A stretch of 12,500 nt of DNA from Stramonita haemastoma (Eukaryota > Mollusca > Gastropoda > Neogastropoda > Muricidae), in NCBI GenBank assembly GCA_030674155.1, contig CM060318.1, positions 81,778,698 to 81,791,197 of the forward strand, given 5' to 3'. The translations under genes were made by a program, and so were the position numbers. Of the stretch, positions 1 to 7,832 are shown in pieces. Position 1 is the first letter of the stretch, and each line of letters opens with the position of its first letter. The notes under the pieces were generated by a model. It saw only the letters and a program-made list of their open reading frames with translations, did no database searches and was not told the origin of the DNA.

Positions 1-84
1 CTGTGTGTGTAGGTGTGTGTGTGTGTAGGTGTATGTGGGTAGGTATATGAGCGTGTGTGTGTGTGTGTGTTTTGTGTGTGTGTA

Positions 85-164
<80 letters not shown>

Positions 165-178
165 GTGTGTGTGTGTGT
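1..178. repeat. imperfect (TG)n microsatellite
   Basis: Alternating TG on the plus strand, interrupted by short AGG, TATG and TTTT variants. The purest stretch runs from about 130 to 160. The array continues off the left edge of the window, so its full length is unknown. Confidence 0.95.
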
Positions 179-1516
179 AGTTCTTGGTCAGTATTGATAA
201 AACTGTAAGGCATTCAACACACGCATCTGCTACAGGTTAAAGTCCTAAATATGGGTCATATCCGGTCAAGTTAAGTTACATCTTTATTTCCATATGGTAC
301 ATTGAATAAGCAACGCATTTGCTTTTTTTATCAAGCCATGTAGAGTAGAGTAGCGGGTTGAGTCCTAGATGCGTGGATAAGATGCTCCGTTTGCTGTTTT
401 TGGGGGGAGTGGGGTAGACTAGGCTGTTCTATTTTTCTTTTGGTTTATAGAAAGAAAAGTTTTCAGTGTGTGATTTTGTTGCTTCTTTTTAGCAGTTTTA
501 TTTTTGCTGTAAATGGGCTTTATTCATGCTTGCATGCTGACATGTTATAACCCCGGGTTTTTGGTTATGTGTTTTTTGTGTTTTTTCGTCAGCCTTTTTG
601 TATTTTTAGGGGGTGAAATCTGGAGATGGGAGATTTTAGGCTTTTCGGTTGGTTTTTGTTTTGTATTTGTTTAAATTCTTTCAGAAAGTTGTTCTTGTAT
701 GGCAGTGGCGGTAGTCTTTTTGCATACTCCTCCAAACTTTCTTTTTACGAATTATGTCTTTTATTTTTTTTATTTTCTCTCTTTATAATGTCACTGTTTT
801 TGATGTGAATTATACAGCATTATTTTTTCTCTCTTCCCTTGCCGTTTTTTTATTTTCGTCATGTATTCATTCGTTTTTGTTTTTTTATCTGTATTACAAA
901 CTTTCAATGAAATGTTTTTATTCGTTGTATAATTAAAAACAAAATACTATATTAGTCTCCGAAGGATGTATTTTTGATATATAAGCAAATGATAAATATT
1001 CATGTTCAAGTTTGCACACAAGTTAATAAGAAAGTGAGGTTCTTGGTTTTGCACACGTATTGGCGTTAAAGACACCGAAAATGTAGTTTTTGATTGTTTT
1101 TTCAAATATTCCTGACATTTTTATCTGTGCTGGATAAAGTATCAATACTAGTTTTTTTACGAATGGATTCAGAATTTGGAAATCAGAAAAAATCAAACAA
1201 ATCAATTATGACTCAGAAGAGTAGAATCCAATCTGCAATCTGGTTGTTTGTTGTGTTCTGCTTCTATTGTTGTTTGCTTGTTTGTTTGGTTTGTAAGAAG
1301 CTTTCGTTTCTGCTCTGTCATTTTGAAACAAATAAAAACCTTTTCATCTTTTAGCTTCCTGTGTTTATGTTTGCTTAGATTTTTCATCTTTGTTTTTCCC
1401 CATAGCTTCAGCGTTTCTTATTGAACAGACAAGAGGATTTGCTCTTAACTTCGAAAAAAATCTAATCTGAAAACGGTGTGGAATGGATGATCTCAAAACC
1501 GTTAGCCTGTTATTTT
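179..1516. other. AT-rich spacer without recognised gene
   Basis: About 1.3 kb of mostly non-repetitive AT-rich DNA, with T-rich stretches around 560-900. Open frames of 60 to 86 codons occur on both strands (for example 626-808 and 1094-1354), but they are low in complexity, rich in Phe, Leu and Ser, and show no family motif. I looked on the minus strand for a further receptor exon (TM4 onward) that would follow the exon at 3323-3422 and found none I could defend. The content is consistent with intron sequence. Confidence 0.6.
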
Positions 1517-1694
1517 CTGCTTCTTCTTGTTCTTTTCCTTGTTCTTGTTCTTGTTCTTGTACTTGTTGTTGTTGTTGTTGTTGTTGCTGTCGTCGTCGTC
1601 GTTGTTATTATTATTGATGTTGTTCTTCTTCTTCGTCTTCTTCTTTTCCTTCTTCTTGTTCTTCTTGTTCTTCTTGTTGTTCTTGTTCTTGTTC

Positions 1695-1732
<38 letters not shown>

Positions 1733-1825
1733 CTTCTTCTTCTTCTTCTTCTTCTTCTTCTTCTTCTTCTTCTTCTTCTTCTTCTTCTTCTTCTTCTTCT
1801 TCTTCTTCTTCTTCTTCTTCTTCTC
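1517..1825. repeat. compound (CTT)n/(GTT)n triplet array
   Basis: Mixed CTT, GTT, GTC and ATT triplets from about 1517, then (GTT) about 12 units near 1695-1730, then a pure (TTC) run of about 31 units at 1731-1824. On the minus strand it reads GAA then CAA: pure at the right edge and increasingly variant leftwards. All frames stay open, giving poly-Leu, poly-Phe and poly-Glu/Gln; these are not genes. Pure GAA/TTC tracts of this length can form triplex (H-DNA), as is known for GAA expansions. The array at 3571-3726 has the same polarity and there abuts a repeat 3' end, so this one may also be a repeat tail. Confidence 0.93.
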
Positions 1826-2050
1826 CTGCAGCTCGGTTGTGATTCAATATGGAACTACACTCAAGAGATGTATACAAAATCCCTCCATTTGAATATGTCA
1901 GGTTTGTGCCTTAACCCTCAGCACAGCAAACGGTCTGCTTCTTTATTCTGCTATGTTGGCAATCCACAATGGTTTCTGTCTTAGCTGCCTCCCTCTTCAT
2001 CATTCCTCCTCAGACAGGTCACGCAAATTGTTGATCGTACGACAATAAAT
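1826..2050. other. unique block beside the triplet array, possible repeat body
   Basis: A higher-complexity stretch that begins directly at the pure end of the (TTC)n run. By analogy with the repeat at 3727-4050, it could be the body of a minus-strand retroelement whose 3' tail is the triplet array. I found no A or B box, no target-site duplication and no second copy in this window, so this is inference from position only. Confidence 0.3.
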
Positions 2051-2320
2051 GATCTGTCCTTTAAAACAAAACTGTGTTATAAGGGATTGAAAGCAAATTC
2101 AAAGATGTAGACGGAAAACCAGATCTTGCATATTAGTCGATTAAAAATGACTATGATTATTACCTTGTAATGGACGCAGTACAACACAACCACATTGCGC
2201 CATATTACAGAGAACAGCACAACACGGAATATGATATCAAAGCGCAGAAAAGCATATCACACCATACCAAACCACACCACACCAACCCCACCATACCACA
2301 CACCACATCACACATGACAC
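2051..2320. repeat. old direct duplication, copy 1
   Basis: This block is repeated at 2556-2794 in the same orientation with an offset of about 502 to 508 bases. Anchors that line up are TCTGTCCTTTAAAACAAA (2053) with 2561, AGTCGATT (2135) with 2641, and GTACAACACAACCACATT (2179) with 2681. Many substitutions and small indels separate the copies, so the event is old. The right end is a CCACACC-rich stretch; the 19-base block at 2289-2307 recurs exactly at 3140-3158, beyond the SINE that interrupts copy 2. Confidence 0.8.
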
Positions 2321-2555
2321 CACATCCTTCAGATGAGACTATAAACCGAGGTCCCGTGTGCGAACGCACGCAGAACTTCTTGTGTACACATTATAACCTT
2401 TTCCGCTTTTTTGAAGGGTAGGCCATTGTGTGCCAAGGGGAACGGATGACAAAATTTACAAAACTACATTCACATGGGGACTGGATGTAAAAATATAAAG
2501 CTCACGAATGATTAATCCGTTACCCTCCAAATAAAACAAAATAATAAAGAGAAAA
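2321..2555 (+). mobile_element. SINE family 1, 5'-truncated copy
   Basis: Matches the 3' two thirds of the SINE at 2795-3130 starting at GATGAGACTATA (2332, against 2926). It goes on through CGTGTGCGAACGCACGCAGAAC, a conserved TAGGCCAT.GTGTG segment, ACTGGATGTAAAA (2480) and an A-rich end with AATAAAAC-like sequence. The tRNA-like head with A and B boxes is absent. The tail hairpin seen in the other two copies is degraded here (AGCTCACGAATGATT), which fits an older copy. Confidence 0.8.
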
Positions 2556-2794
2556 AAATGTCTGTCTTTAAAACAAATGTGTGGTAAGGGGTTGAAAACA
2601 AAAGTCAGAGGAATAGAGGATAAACAAGAGCTTACATGCTAGTCGATTGTGAATAACTATTATTACTTTTGATGGATGAAGTACAACACAACCACATTAC
2701 ACCATAATTATTACAGAAAACAGGATAACACGGAACAGTAGATCAAAGCACAGAACAGCGCAGAATACCACAACACAACACATCAAACCACACC
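2556..2794. repeat. old direct duplication, copy 2
   Basis: Second copy of the block at 2051-2320 (see there for the anchors). It starts directly after the A-rich tail of the truncated SINE and ends in CATCAAACCACACC, where the full-length SINE begins. The sequence after that SINE (from 3140) resumes the CACCATACCACACACC motif of copy 1, so the second SINE appears to have landed inside the duplicated block. Confidence 0.78.
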
Positions 2795-3130
2795 GGGGAT
2801 GGGATAGCCTAGTGGTCAGATCATTGCGCTGGCAATTTGACGACCCGGGTTCGATTCGCGGTCGAGGAGATTTTTCTCCTGGAGTTAACATCAGTGCTGA
2901 CTCCACTCTCCTCCAAAGTCCCTCGGATGAGACTATACACCAAGGCCCCGTGTGTGAACGCACGCAGAACACCTTGCGCACACGTTAAATCCTGTTCCGC
3001 TTTTCGTAAGAGTAGGCCATCGTGTGCAGGTGGGAACAGATGACATTTAAAAAACTGGACTGGATGTAAAAAAAGAAAAAGCACAAGAGTGCTTATCCCA
3101 GTATCCTCGATATAAAGAATAAAATAAAAT
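2795..3130 (+). mobile_element. SINE family 1, full-length tRNA-derived copy
   Basis: About 335 bases. The head starts GGGGATGGGATAGCC and carries both parts of an RNA polymerase III type 2 promoter. The body is shared with 2321-2555. The tail is ACTGGATGTAAAA, then the hairpin AGCAC-AAGA-GTGCT (3080-3093), then ATCCTCGATATAAAG and an A-rich end (AATAAAATAAAATT). This fits a tRNA-derived SINE moved in trans by a LINE. Possible flanking repeat: AAACCACACC before and AAACAAACACC after, too imperfect to call a target-site duplication. It lies antisense to the receptor exon. The minus-strand open frames across it are not coding. Confidence 0.88.
2805..2858 (+). promoter_or_regulatory. Pol III A box and B box of SINE family 1
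   Basis: A box TAGCCTAGTGG at 2805-2815 fits the tRNA consensus TRGYNNANNGG. B box GGTTCGATTCG at 2848-2858 matches GGTTCGANTCC except for the last base. The spacing of about 43 bases is normal for a tRNA-type internal promoter. Whether it is transcribed cannot be told from sequence. Confidence 0.85.
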
Positions 3131-3139
3131 TAAAACAAA

Positions 3140-3270
3140 CACCATACCACACACCACACGACCCCAACACTAACCCACACCAACCCACACCAACCCATAC
3201 CAGCCCACACCAACCCATACCAGCCCACACCAACCCATACCAGCCCACACCAACCCATACCAACCCACAC
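3140..3270. repeat. CCACACC-rich segment with 20-base minisatellite
   Basis: From 3184 to 3270 the unit CCCACACCAACCCATACCAG repeats about 4.4 times with near-perfect identity. It is itself built of two 10-base halves, CAACCCACAC and CAACCCATAC. The 3140-3183 part is a looser version of the same motif and continues the duplicated block. The minus strand reads Gly-Trp/Leu-Val-Trp repeats; this is not a gene. Confidence 0.9.
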
Positions 3271-3316
3271 CACAGTGCTATCCAAAGGCACGAAACAAGA
3301 TGTTTGACTGTTGTGG

Positions 3317-3322
3317 ACTGAC
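3317..3322 (-). promoter_or_regulatory. splice donor GTCAGT after receptor exon
   Basis: On the minus strand the exon ends ...GAC AG and is followed by GTCAGT, close to the animal donor consensus AG|GTRAGT. It interrupts the Arg codon of the DRY motif after two bases (phase 2). An intron at this codon recurs in several rhodopsin-family receptors, which supports the call. Confidence 0.72.
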
Positions 3323-3422
3323 CTGTCCAGGGCTATAGCGGCCAGTGTGTAGACAGAGGCACACACGGAGACACCCTGAAGATACGGGGTGGATTTACAC
3401 AGGAACGCTCCAAAAGGCCACC
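3323..3422 (-). CDS. partial: TM3 exon of a rhodopsin-family neuropeptide receptor
   Basis: One 100-base internal exon, read on the minus strand as GG + 32 codons + AG. The peptide starts WPFGAFLCK and ends [12 protein letters not shown], with the Arg split by the next intron. Visible landmarks are the WxFG motif of extracellular loop 1 (residues 1-4), the conserved disulfide Cys 3.25 (residue 8), a hydrophobic TM3 with YLQGVSV (13-19), and Asp 3.49 (32). The 24-residue spacing from Cys to Asp is exactly that of class A receptors. The pattern resembles NPFF, SIFamide and orexin/allatotropin-type receptors; a Gly from the phase 1 split codon (x|GG) before Trp would fit the GWPF of NPFF receptors. 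The receptor would be a plasma-membrane G-protein-coupled receptor for a neuropeptide. The subfamily is unsure. No other exon of the gene was found in the window, so the flanking introns are long. A pseudogene relic cannot be excluded, but the frame and both splice signals are intact. Confidence 0.78.
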
Positions 3423-3445
3423 CTGGATAGAAACAAAAGTAGACC
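3423..3445 (-). promoter_or_regulatory. splice acceptor before receptor exon
   Basis: On the minus strand a pyrimidine-rich run (CTACTTTTGTTTCTATCCAG) ends in AG directly before the exon. Branch-point-like TTAAT motifs lie a further 10 to 30 bases upstream. Confidence 0.7.
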
Positions 3446-3570
3446 TTGATTAAACTCTTTGATTAATTCTGATCGTTCAAACGCACACAAAAATCAAAAC
3501 AATCTGAAAAAACAGTTTGGATTTACATCTATAGAGAAATGTCCCAAGACCAGCCAAGAAAGGGTTTCTT

Positions 3571-3726
3571 GTTCTTCTTGTTCTTCTTGTTCTTCTTCTT
3601 GTTCCTCTTCTTGTTGTTGTTTTCTTGTTCTTGTTCTTGTTCTTGTTTCTTGTTCTTCTTCTTCTTCTCTTCTTCTTCTTCTTCTTCTTCTTCTTCTTCT
3701 TCTTCTTCTTCTTCTTCTTCTTCTTC
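3571..3726 (-). repeat. (GAA)n/(CAA)n array, expanded tail of a dispersed repeat
   Basis: On the plus strand, mixed CTT and GTT units (3571-3655) lead into a nearly pure (TTC) run (about 3655-3726). On the minus strand this is pure GAA directly after the 3' end of the repeat at 3727-4050, decaying to mixed GAA/CAA further on. It is most simply the elongated simple-sequence tail of that element. The Ser, Leu and Lys-rich open frames through it are not genes. Confidence 0.85.
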
Positions 3727-4050
3727 AAAGAACGTTCCGATAGCAACTGTTGTCTTTCACTTGAGCAAAAATGCGTTGCACTGCCGTTAAGCACCTGACA
3801 AGTGAGGTCCAGTGCATCTGACCTCAGTATAAGAGAGAGTTTTATCTTTTAAGTCTTTGTGGGAAACACAACAGGACAATGGGGCCAAGAAGGCAGAAAA
3901 TAGACAAGAAGGAAATGACAGGAAGAAACGGAACAAGGCAGAAACAAGGAGAAACAAGAAAATACGGAATTCCTAGCACAGAATATCCAGGAGAATGGGA
4001 TGCCATTGAATGTGACAAGTCAACCGGAATCCCAACAGTGGAGTCTACAT
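3727..4050 (-). mobile_element. dispersed (GAA)n-tailed repeat, minus-strand copy
   Basis: Inverted copy of the sequence at 10515-10875. The 27 bases at 3885-3911 are identical, in reverse complement, to 10680-10706. Colinear matches extend through AAAGACTTAAAAGA, GATGC-CTGG-CCT, TCAGG--CTTAACGG, ACGCATTTT--CTCA and AGACAACAGTTGCT over about 190 bases (3737-3928 against 10663-10850), all on the minus strand here. Weaker colinear matches continue to about 4050 (GATTCC, GCAT--ATTC). It carries a GAA tail and no long coding frame of its own, so a SINE or other short non-autonomous element is likely. I could not identify a tRNA or 5S head. The 71-codon minus-strand frame at 3842-4057 lies inside it and has no family match. 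Confidence 0.72.
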
Positions 4051-4442
4051 AAGACAAATTTGGACATCAAATATACCCTTTGATCATCGTGCTTTTTTTC
4101 AAGTTCAAACAAACACAACACAAAAGAACCTGAGAAGACTTGTTGAATTTTGATACAATAGCGTCAAAAAGCAGTCATAAATAAAACGAAAACAGAAAAC
4201 AGTTACATACTATCAGATTTTTGTGACTGTTTGGGTATGAATCACTTTCTAGAATAATAACAACAAAAGGCTATCAACCCCTCCCCCCACTCTCCCCGAA
4301 AAAAGCCCATTAATTGTAGCATCACATTTTTGTGTCAAACATTATACTGAATAGATTTTATAAGGGTAGGATAAATCTGATGTGCAGTGTCAATCAGGGT
4401 ACTTCGACGTGTTTGTCTATCACCAGGGTTTACTTTGTCACA
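4051..4442. other. AT-rich spacer
   Basis: Non-repetitive AT-rich sequence with a short C run near 4280-4300. I see no exon signal, RNA gene or repeat unit in it. Confidence 0.5.
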
Positions 4443-4722
4443 GGGGACGGGATAGCTCAGTGGTCAGAGCATTCACTTTCCCCAAGCTAAGGTTAAGCAG
4501 CATCGAGTGTGGTTACCAAGTGGATAGGTGACCGTTTGTGCGCCTTGGCTTTAGTACAGTTCCCCAGTTCACCCAGCTGTAAATGGGGACCTGCCATTTT
4601 TGTGGTCAGGGAAGGTAAAGCAGCGAGGGGGAGGAGATGGGCGCCGCCATCAATATGCTGGCCCTTAGAGAGGCTAAGGTCTCTGGTGCCTTGCTTCCCA
4701 ACGATAATATAGGCTATGGGAC
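4443..4722 (+). mobile_element. SINE family 2, chimeric tRNA/5S rRNA-like head
   Basis: Starts GGGGACGGGATAGCTCAGTGG, nearly the same head as SINE family 1 (2795), with a good A box. In place of the tRNA B box it goes into a segment matching the 3' half of animal 5S rRNA: 4493-4534 agrees at 30 of 42 positions without gaps against the generic animal 5S sequence as I recall it, including TAAGCAG, TGGTTA, TGGAT and GACCG. The body has CCCAGCTGTAAATGGGGACCTG at about 4569-4591, reminiscent of the CTGTAAAATGGGG core of MIR and Deu-type SINEs. The right end near GGCTATGGGAC (about 4722) is approximate; no A-rich tail or target duplication is clear. The open frames on both strands are incidental. 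Confidence 0.8.
4453..4534 (+). promoter_or_regulatory. A box plus 5S-like internal control region of SINE family 2
   Basis: A box TAGCTCAGTGG at 4453-4463 fits the tRNA consensus exactly. The segment at 4511-4534 (GGTTACCAAGTGGATAGGTG then ACCG) corresponds to the box C part of the 5S internal promoter (GGTTAGTACTTGGATGGGAG then ACCG). So type 2 and type 1 Pol III elements sit side by side. Function is not shown. Confidence 0.65.
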
Positions 4723-4777
4723 ACCGTAATCTGTCTATTGTTAGGTTTGGCTGTTTCTGGATGTTTCGTGTGTGTTT

Positions 4778-4912
4778 CTGTCTTTCTGACTGTCTCTCTT
4801 TTCTGTTTGTCTGTCTGCCTGTCTGCCTGCCCTTCTGTCTGTCAGTGTGTCTGTCTGTCTGTCTATCTATCTTTGTCTCTGTCTCGCTCTCTGTCTGTCT
4901 CTCTCTCTCTGT
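4778..4912. repeat. imperfect (TCTG)n and (CT)n array
   Basis: Pyrimidine-rich mix of TCTG, TGCC, TATC and TC units on the plus strand, ending in a short pure CT run. Cys/Leu/Ser-rich open frames are a product of the repeat. Confidence 0.92.
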
Positions 4913-4969
4913 GGCACGGAAACACACCCAAGCGAGCACCAACGTGTGTGTGTGAATATGCGTACGTGC

Positions 4970-4972
<3 letters not shown>

Positions 4973-5046
<74 letters not shown>

Positions 5047-5093
5047 GAGAGAGAGAGAACAGAGAGAGAGACACAGAGAGAGAGAGAGAGAGA
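4973..5093. repeat. (AG)n microsatellite
   Basis: A long pure AG run to about 5041, followed by shorter AG blocks interrupted by ACA and ACAT. It is in the opposite strand sense to the CT array at 4778-4912, about 60 bases away. Confidence 0.96.
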
Positions 5094-5142
5094 TGTTGCA
5101 ATTCTAGGTTTTGAACTATTTAGATGCTTACAATTTAGTGTT

Positions 5143-5194
5143 TATGTGTATGTGTGTGTGTCTGTATGCCTGCGTGTATGCGTGCGTGCGTGCG

Positions 5195-5226
<32 letters not shown>
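5143..5226. repeat. imperfect (TG)n microsatellite
   Basis: TG repeats with (CGTG) variants in the middle (GCGTGCGTGCGTGCG near 5179). Alternating purine-pyrimidine sequence of this kind is prone to Z-DNA. Confidence 0.93.
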
Positions 5227-5964
<738 letters not shown>

Positions 5965-5967
5965 AAG

Positions 5968-6210
<243 letters not shown>

Positions 6211-6215
6211 TAAAG

Positions 6216-6428
6216 TCTGCATCTGTGTCTTTCTACCTCTGTCGGTCTGTCTGCCTCTCTCGGTTTGTGCCTATCTGTCTGTCTCTGTCTGCCTTTGTGT
6301 TTCTGTCTGTCTTTCAATCTGTGTAAATCTTTCTTTGACTATAATTATCTGTCTCTGTCTGTCTCTGTCTGTCTATCTCTTTCTTTCTCTCTCTCTGTTT
6401 CTCTCTGTCTCTGTCTGTCTGTCTGTCT
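6216..6428. repeat. imperfect (TCTG)n/(CT)n array
   Basis: Irregular TCTG, TGCC and CT units with non-repeat islands (for example near 6310-6345). It ends in (GTCT)n directly before the LINE homology starts, so the LINE 5' truncation point lies at the array edge. Confidence 0.9.
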
Positions 6429-7482
6429 TTAGGAAAGGAGGAATTTTGGGTAAGGATGAGGAATGTTTTTTTAGGAGATAAAAAGTTAGAAGTTGGAAAT
6501 AGATATTGCTATTTGGGGTATGTTTTTACGACAAAACTTTGTCATAGGCTGGGTACAGAACATTTGTGTGTAAAAGGGGAAAAAAGCACTAATAAGTTTA
6601 ATTAGAGCATTTAAAAAAAACAAAGATATTTCTGACCAGGTTTATTTTAAAGTTTTTGATGTAAAAATTAAGCCAATATTGCTATATGCATCCGAAGTAT
6701 GGGGAGTAAATCGCTTAGAACATGTAGAAAAAGTACACTTGATGGCTTGTAAACGTTTTCTGGGAGTTCCTGTTAAAACACCAAATAAAATGGTTTATGG
6801 GGAAGTTGCCAGATATCCTTTATTCATCAACTCATATATTTGTGCAGTTAGATATTGGTTTAAATTACTACAAATGAGTAATCAGAGGTTGCCAAGACAG
6901 GCCTACGAAATGCAATTAATTCTAGATCAGAAAGGTAAAAAATGTTGGGTAGCAAGTGTAAGGGAATTGTTGTGCAATTCAGGGTTTAATATTGTTTGGC
7001 TACAACAGGGTGTTGGTGATATTCAGGGATTCCTTAGTGCATTCAAGCAAAGATTAATGGATATGTTTATTCAGGAGTGGTCAGGTGTCATGAGAGAGAG
7101 TAATAGGTATGCAACATATAGATCTTTTAAGACTGTTTTTGAAAAAGAATTGTATCTTCATAGTATTGATATTTATTGTTTCAGAGTTGCACTGTCACAG
7201 GCCAGAATGAATGTTCTTCCTTTAAATAATAATCTCAATAGATACAGCAACAACAATCAAGATAAAAACTGTTCTTTGTACAAAAACGTTATTGAAGATG
7301 AATACCATTTAATATATATTTGTCCATTATATACAGATTTACGAACCAGTTACCTGAAAGATTTTCTTCATGTGCCTATGCCTTTTCTTCTTCAGGCACG
7401 TAGTAGATGTCGTTCAGTGCAGCTAGCAACATTTTTATTCCGTGCTGTTCGAAGAAGACAGACAGTGGCAGAACTTATGTAA
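6429..7482 (+). pseudogene. LINE ORF2 C-terminal fragment with two frameshifts
   Basis: Three colinear pieces in successive frames: 6431 to about 6466 (RKGGILGKDEE), 6474 to about 6580 (GDKKLEVGNRYCYLGYVFTT...), and 6574-7482 (KKALISLIRAF... to a TAA stop), each joined by a net one-base gain. The last piece is open for about 300 codons. Landmarks are LLYASEVWG just after the reverse transcriptase core, HLMACKRFLGVP, PNKMVYGE and YWFKLLQM. Near the end is a knuckle-like C(x)H(x)C segment: Cys at 7270, His at 7306 and Cys at 7321, followed by PLY. The usual second Cys appears to be Tyr (7279). The catalytic YADD-type domain and endonuclease are missing, so it cannot act alone. Translating the last piece alone would start at a TTG (6679), which is not a real start. 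Confidence 0.88.
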
Positions 7483-7635
7483 AGTAAGTAGATCTAGATC
7501 TTATAGTAAAAAAGATGCGTTGAATCAAGTGTACCGTTGCTTTATGGTGAGACTTTGAACAAATTCGATATATGCACATACATCCACTCCCCCATCTCCC
7601 ACTTCGTTTTGAATTGTGGCCCAAGGCTTATGTTC

Positions 7636-7670
7636 AATAAAAACATTTTCATTTCATTTCATTTCATTTC
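7636..7670 (+). terminator. LINE 3' end: poly(A) signal and (ATTTC)n
   Basis: TTCAATAAAAACATTTTC is followed by four ATTTC units. AATAAA is the standard cleavage and polyadenylation signal. The pentamer run is the likely terminal repeat of the element rather than a chance microsatellite, because it follows the 3' untranslated region directly. Confidence 0.7.
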
Positions 7671-7686
7671 TCTCACCTTTACAGAA

Positions 7687-7750
<64 letters not shown>

Positions 7751-7832
7751 GATGCGCCTGCACGCACAGACACACACAAATACACGTACACACACACACA
7801 CACATACACAAACGTGCACGTACGCGCACGTG
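7687..7832. repeat. (AC)n microsatellite, two blocks
   Basis: Near-pure AC at 7687-7749, a short break (GATGCGCCTGCACGC), then imperfect AC with CGTA and GCGC variants to 7832. It is the only long array in the window with AC on the plus strand. Confidence 0.95.

Larger units (their letters stand above)
6429..7670 (+). mobile_element. 5'-truncated LINE (non-LTR retrotransposon), 3' end
   Basis: About 1.24 kb: the C-terminal part of ORF2, a short 3' untranslated region, AATAAA at 7636-7641 and a terminal (ATTTC)n at about 7651-7670. Truncation at the 5' end and a simple-repeat 3' end are typical of target-primed reverse transcription. I found no clear target-site duplication, which is hard to judge with microsatellites on both sides. 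The protein belongs to a family common in molluscan genomes; the clade (CR1/L2/Rex-like or another) cannot be settled without the catalytic domain. The insertion is antisense to the receptor exon. Confidence 0.9.

Noticed and set aside
355..372. GGGTTGAGTCC resembling a tRNA B box
   Set aside because: One base is missing relative to GGTTCGANTCC and there is no A box or anticodon arm upstream.
1478..1984. 168-codon frame rich in Leu and Val that looks like a membrane protein
   Set aside because: The hydrophobic stretch is the CTT/GTT triplet array; the short flanks have no recognisable protein content.
3184..3270. CCCACACCAACCCATACC units as possible telomere-like sequence
   Set aside because: The period is 20 (2 x 10) bases and the units do not match TTAGGG or its variants.
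3803..3826. Perfect hairpin TGAGGTC with GACCTCA, 10-base loop
   Set aside because: It is inside the dispersed repeat and not kept in the second copy at 10515-10875, so it is probably incidental.
4493..5101. 202-codon minus-strand frame
   Set aside because: It joins the AG array, the TCTG array and the antisense strand of the chimeric SINE; each part is explained by a repeat.
6679..7482. Treating the LINE frame as an independent 267-residue host gene
   Set aside because: The apparent start is a TTG inside homology that continues upstream in other frames, and the protein is the C-terminal end of a retrotransposon ORF2.
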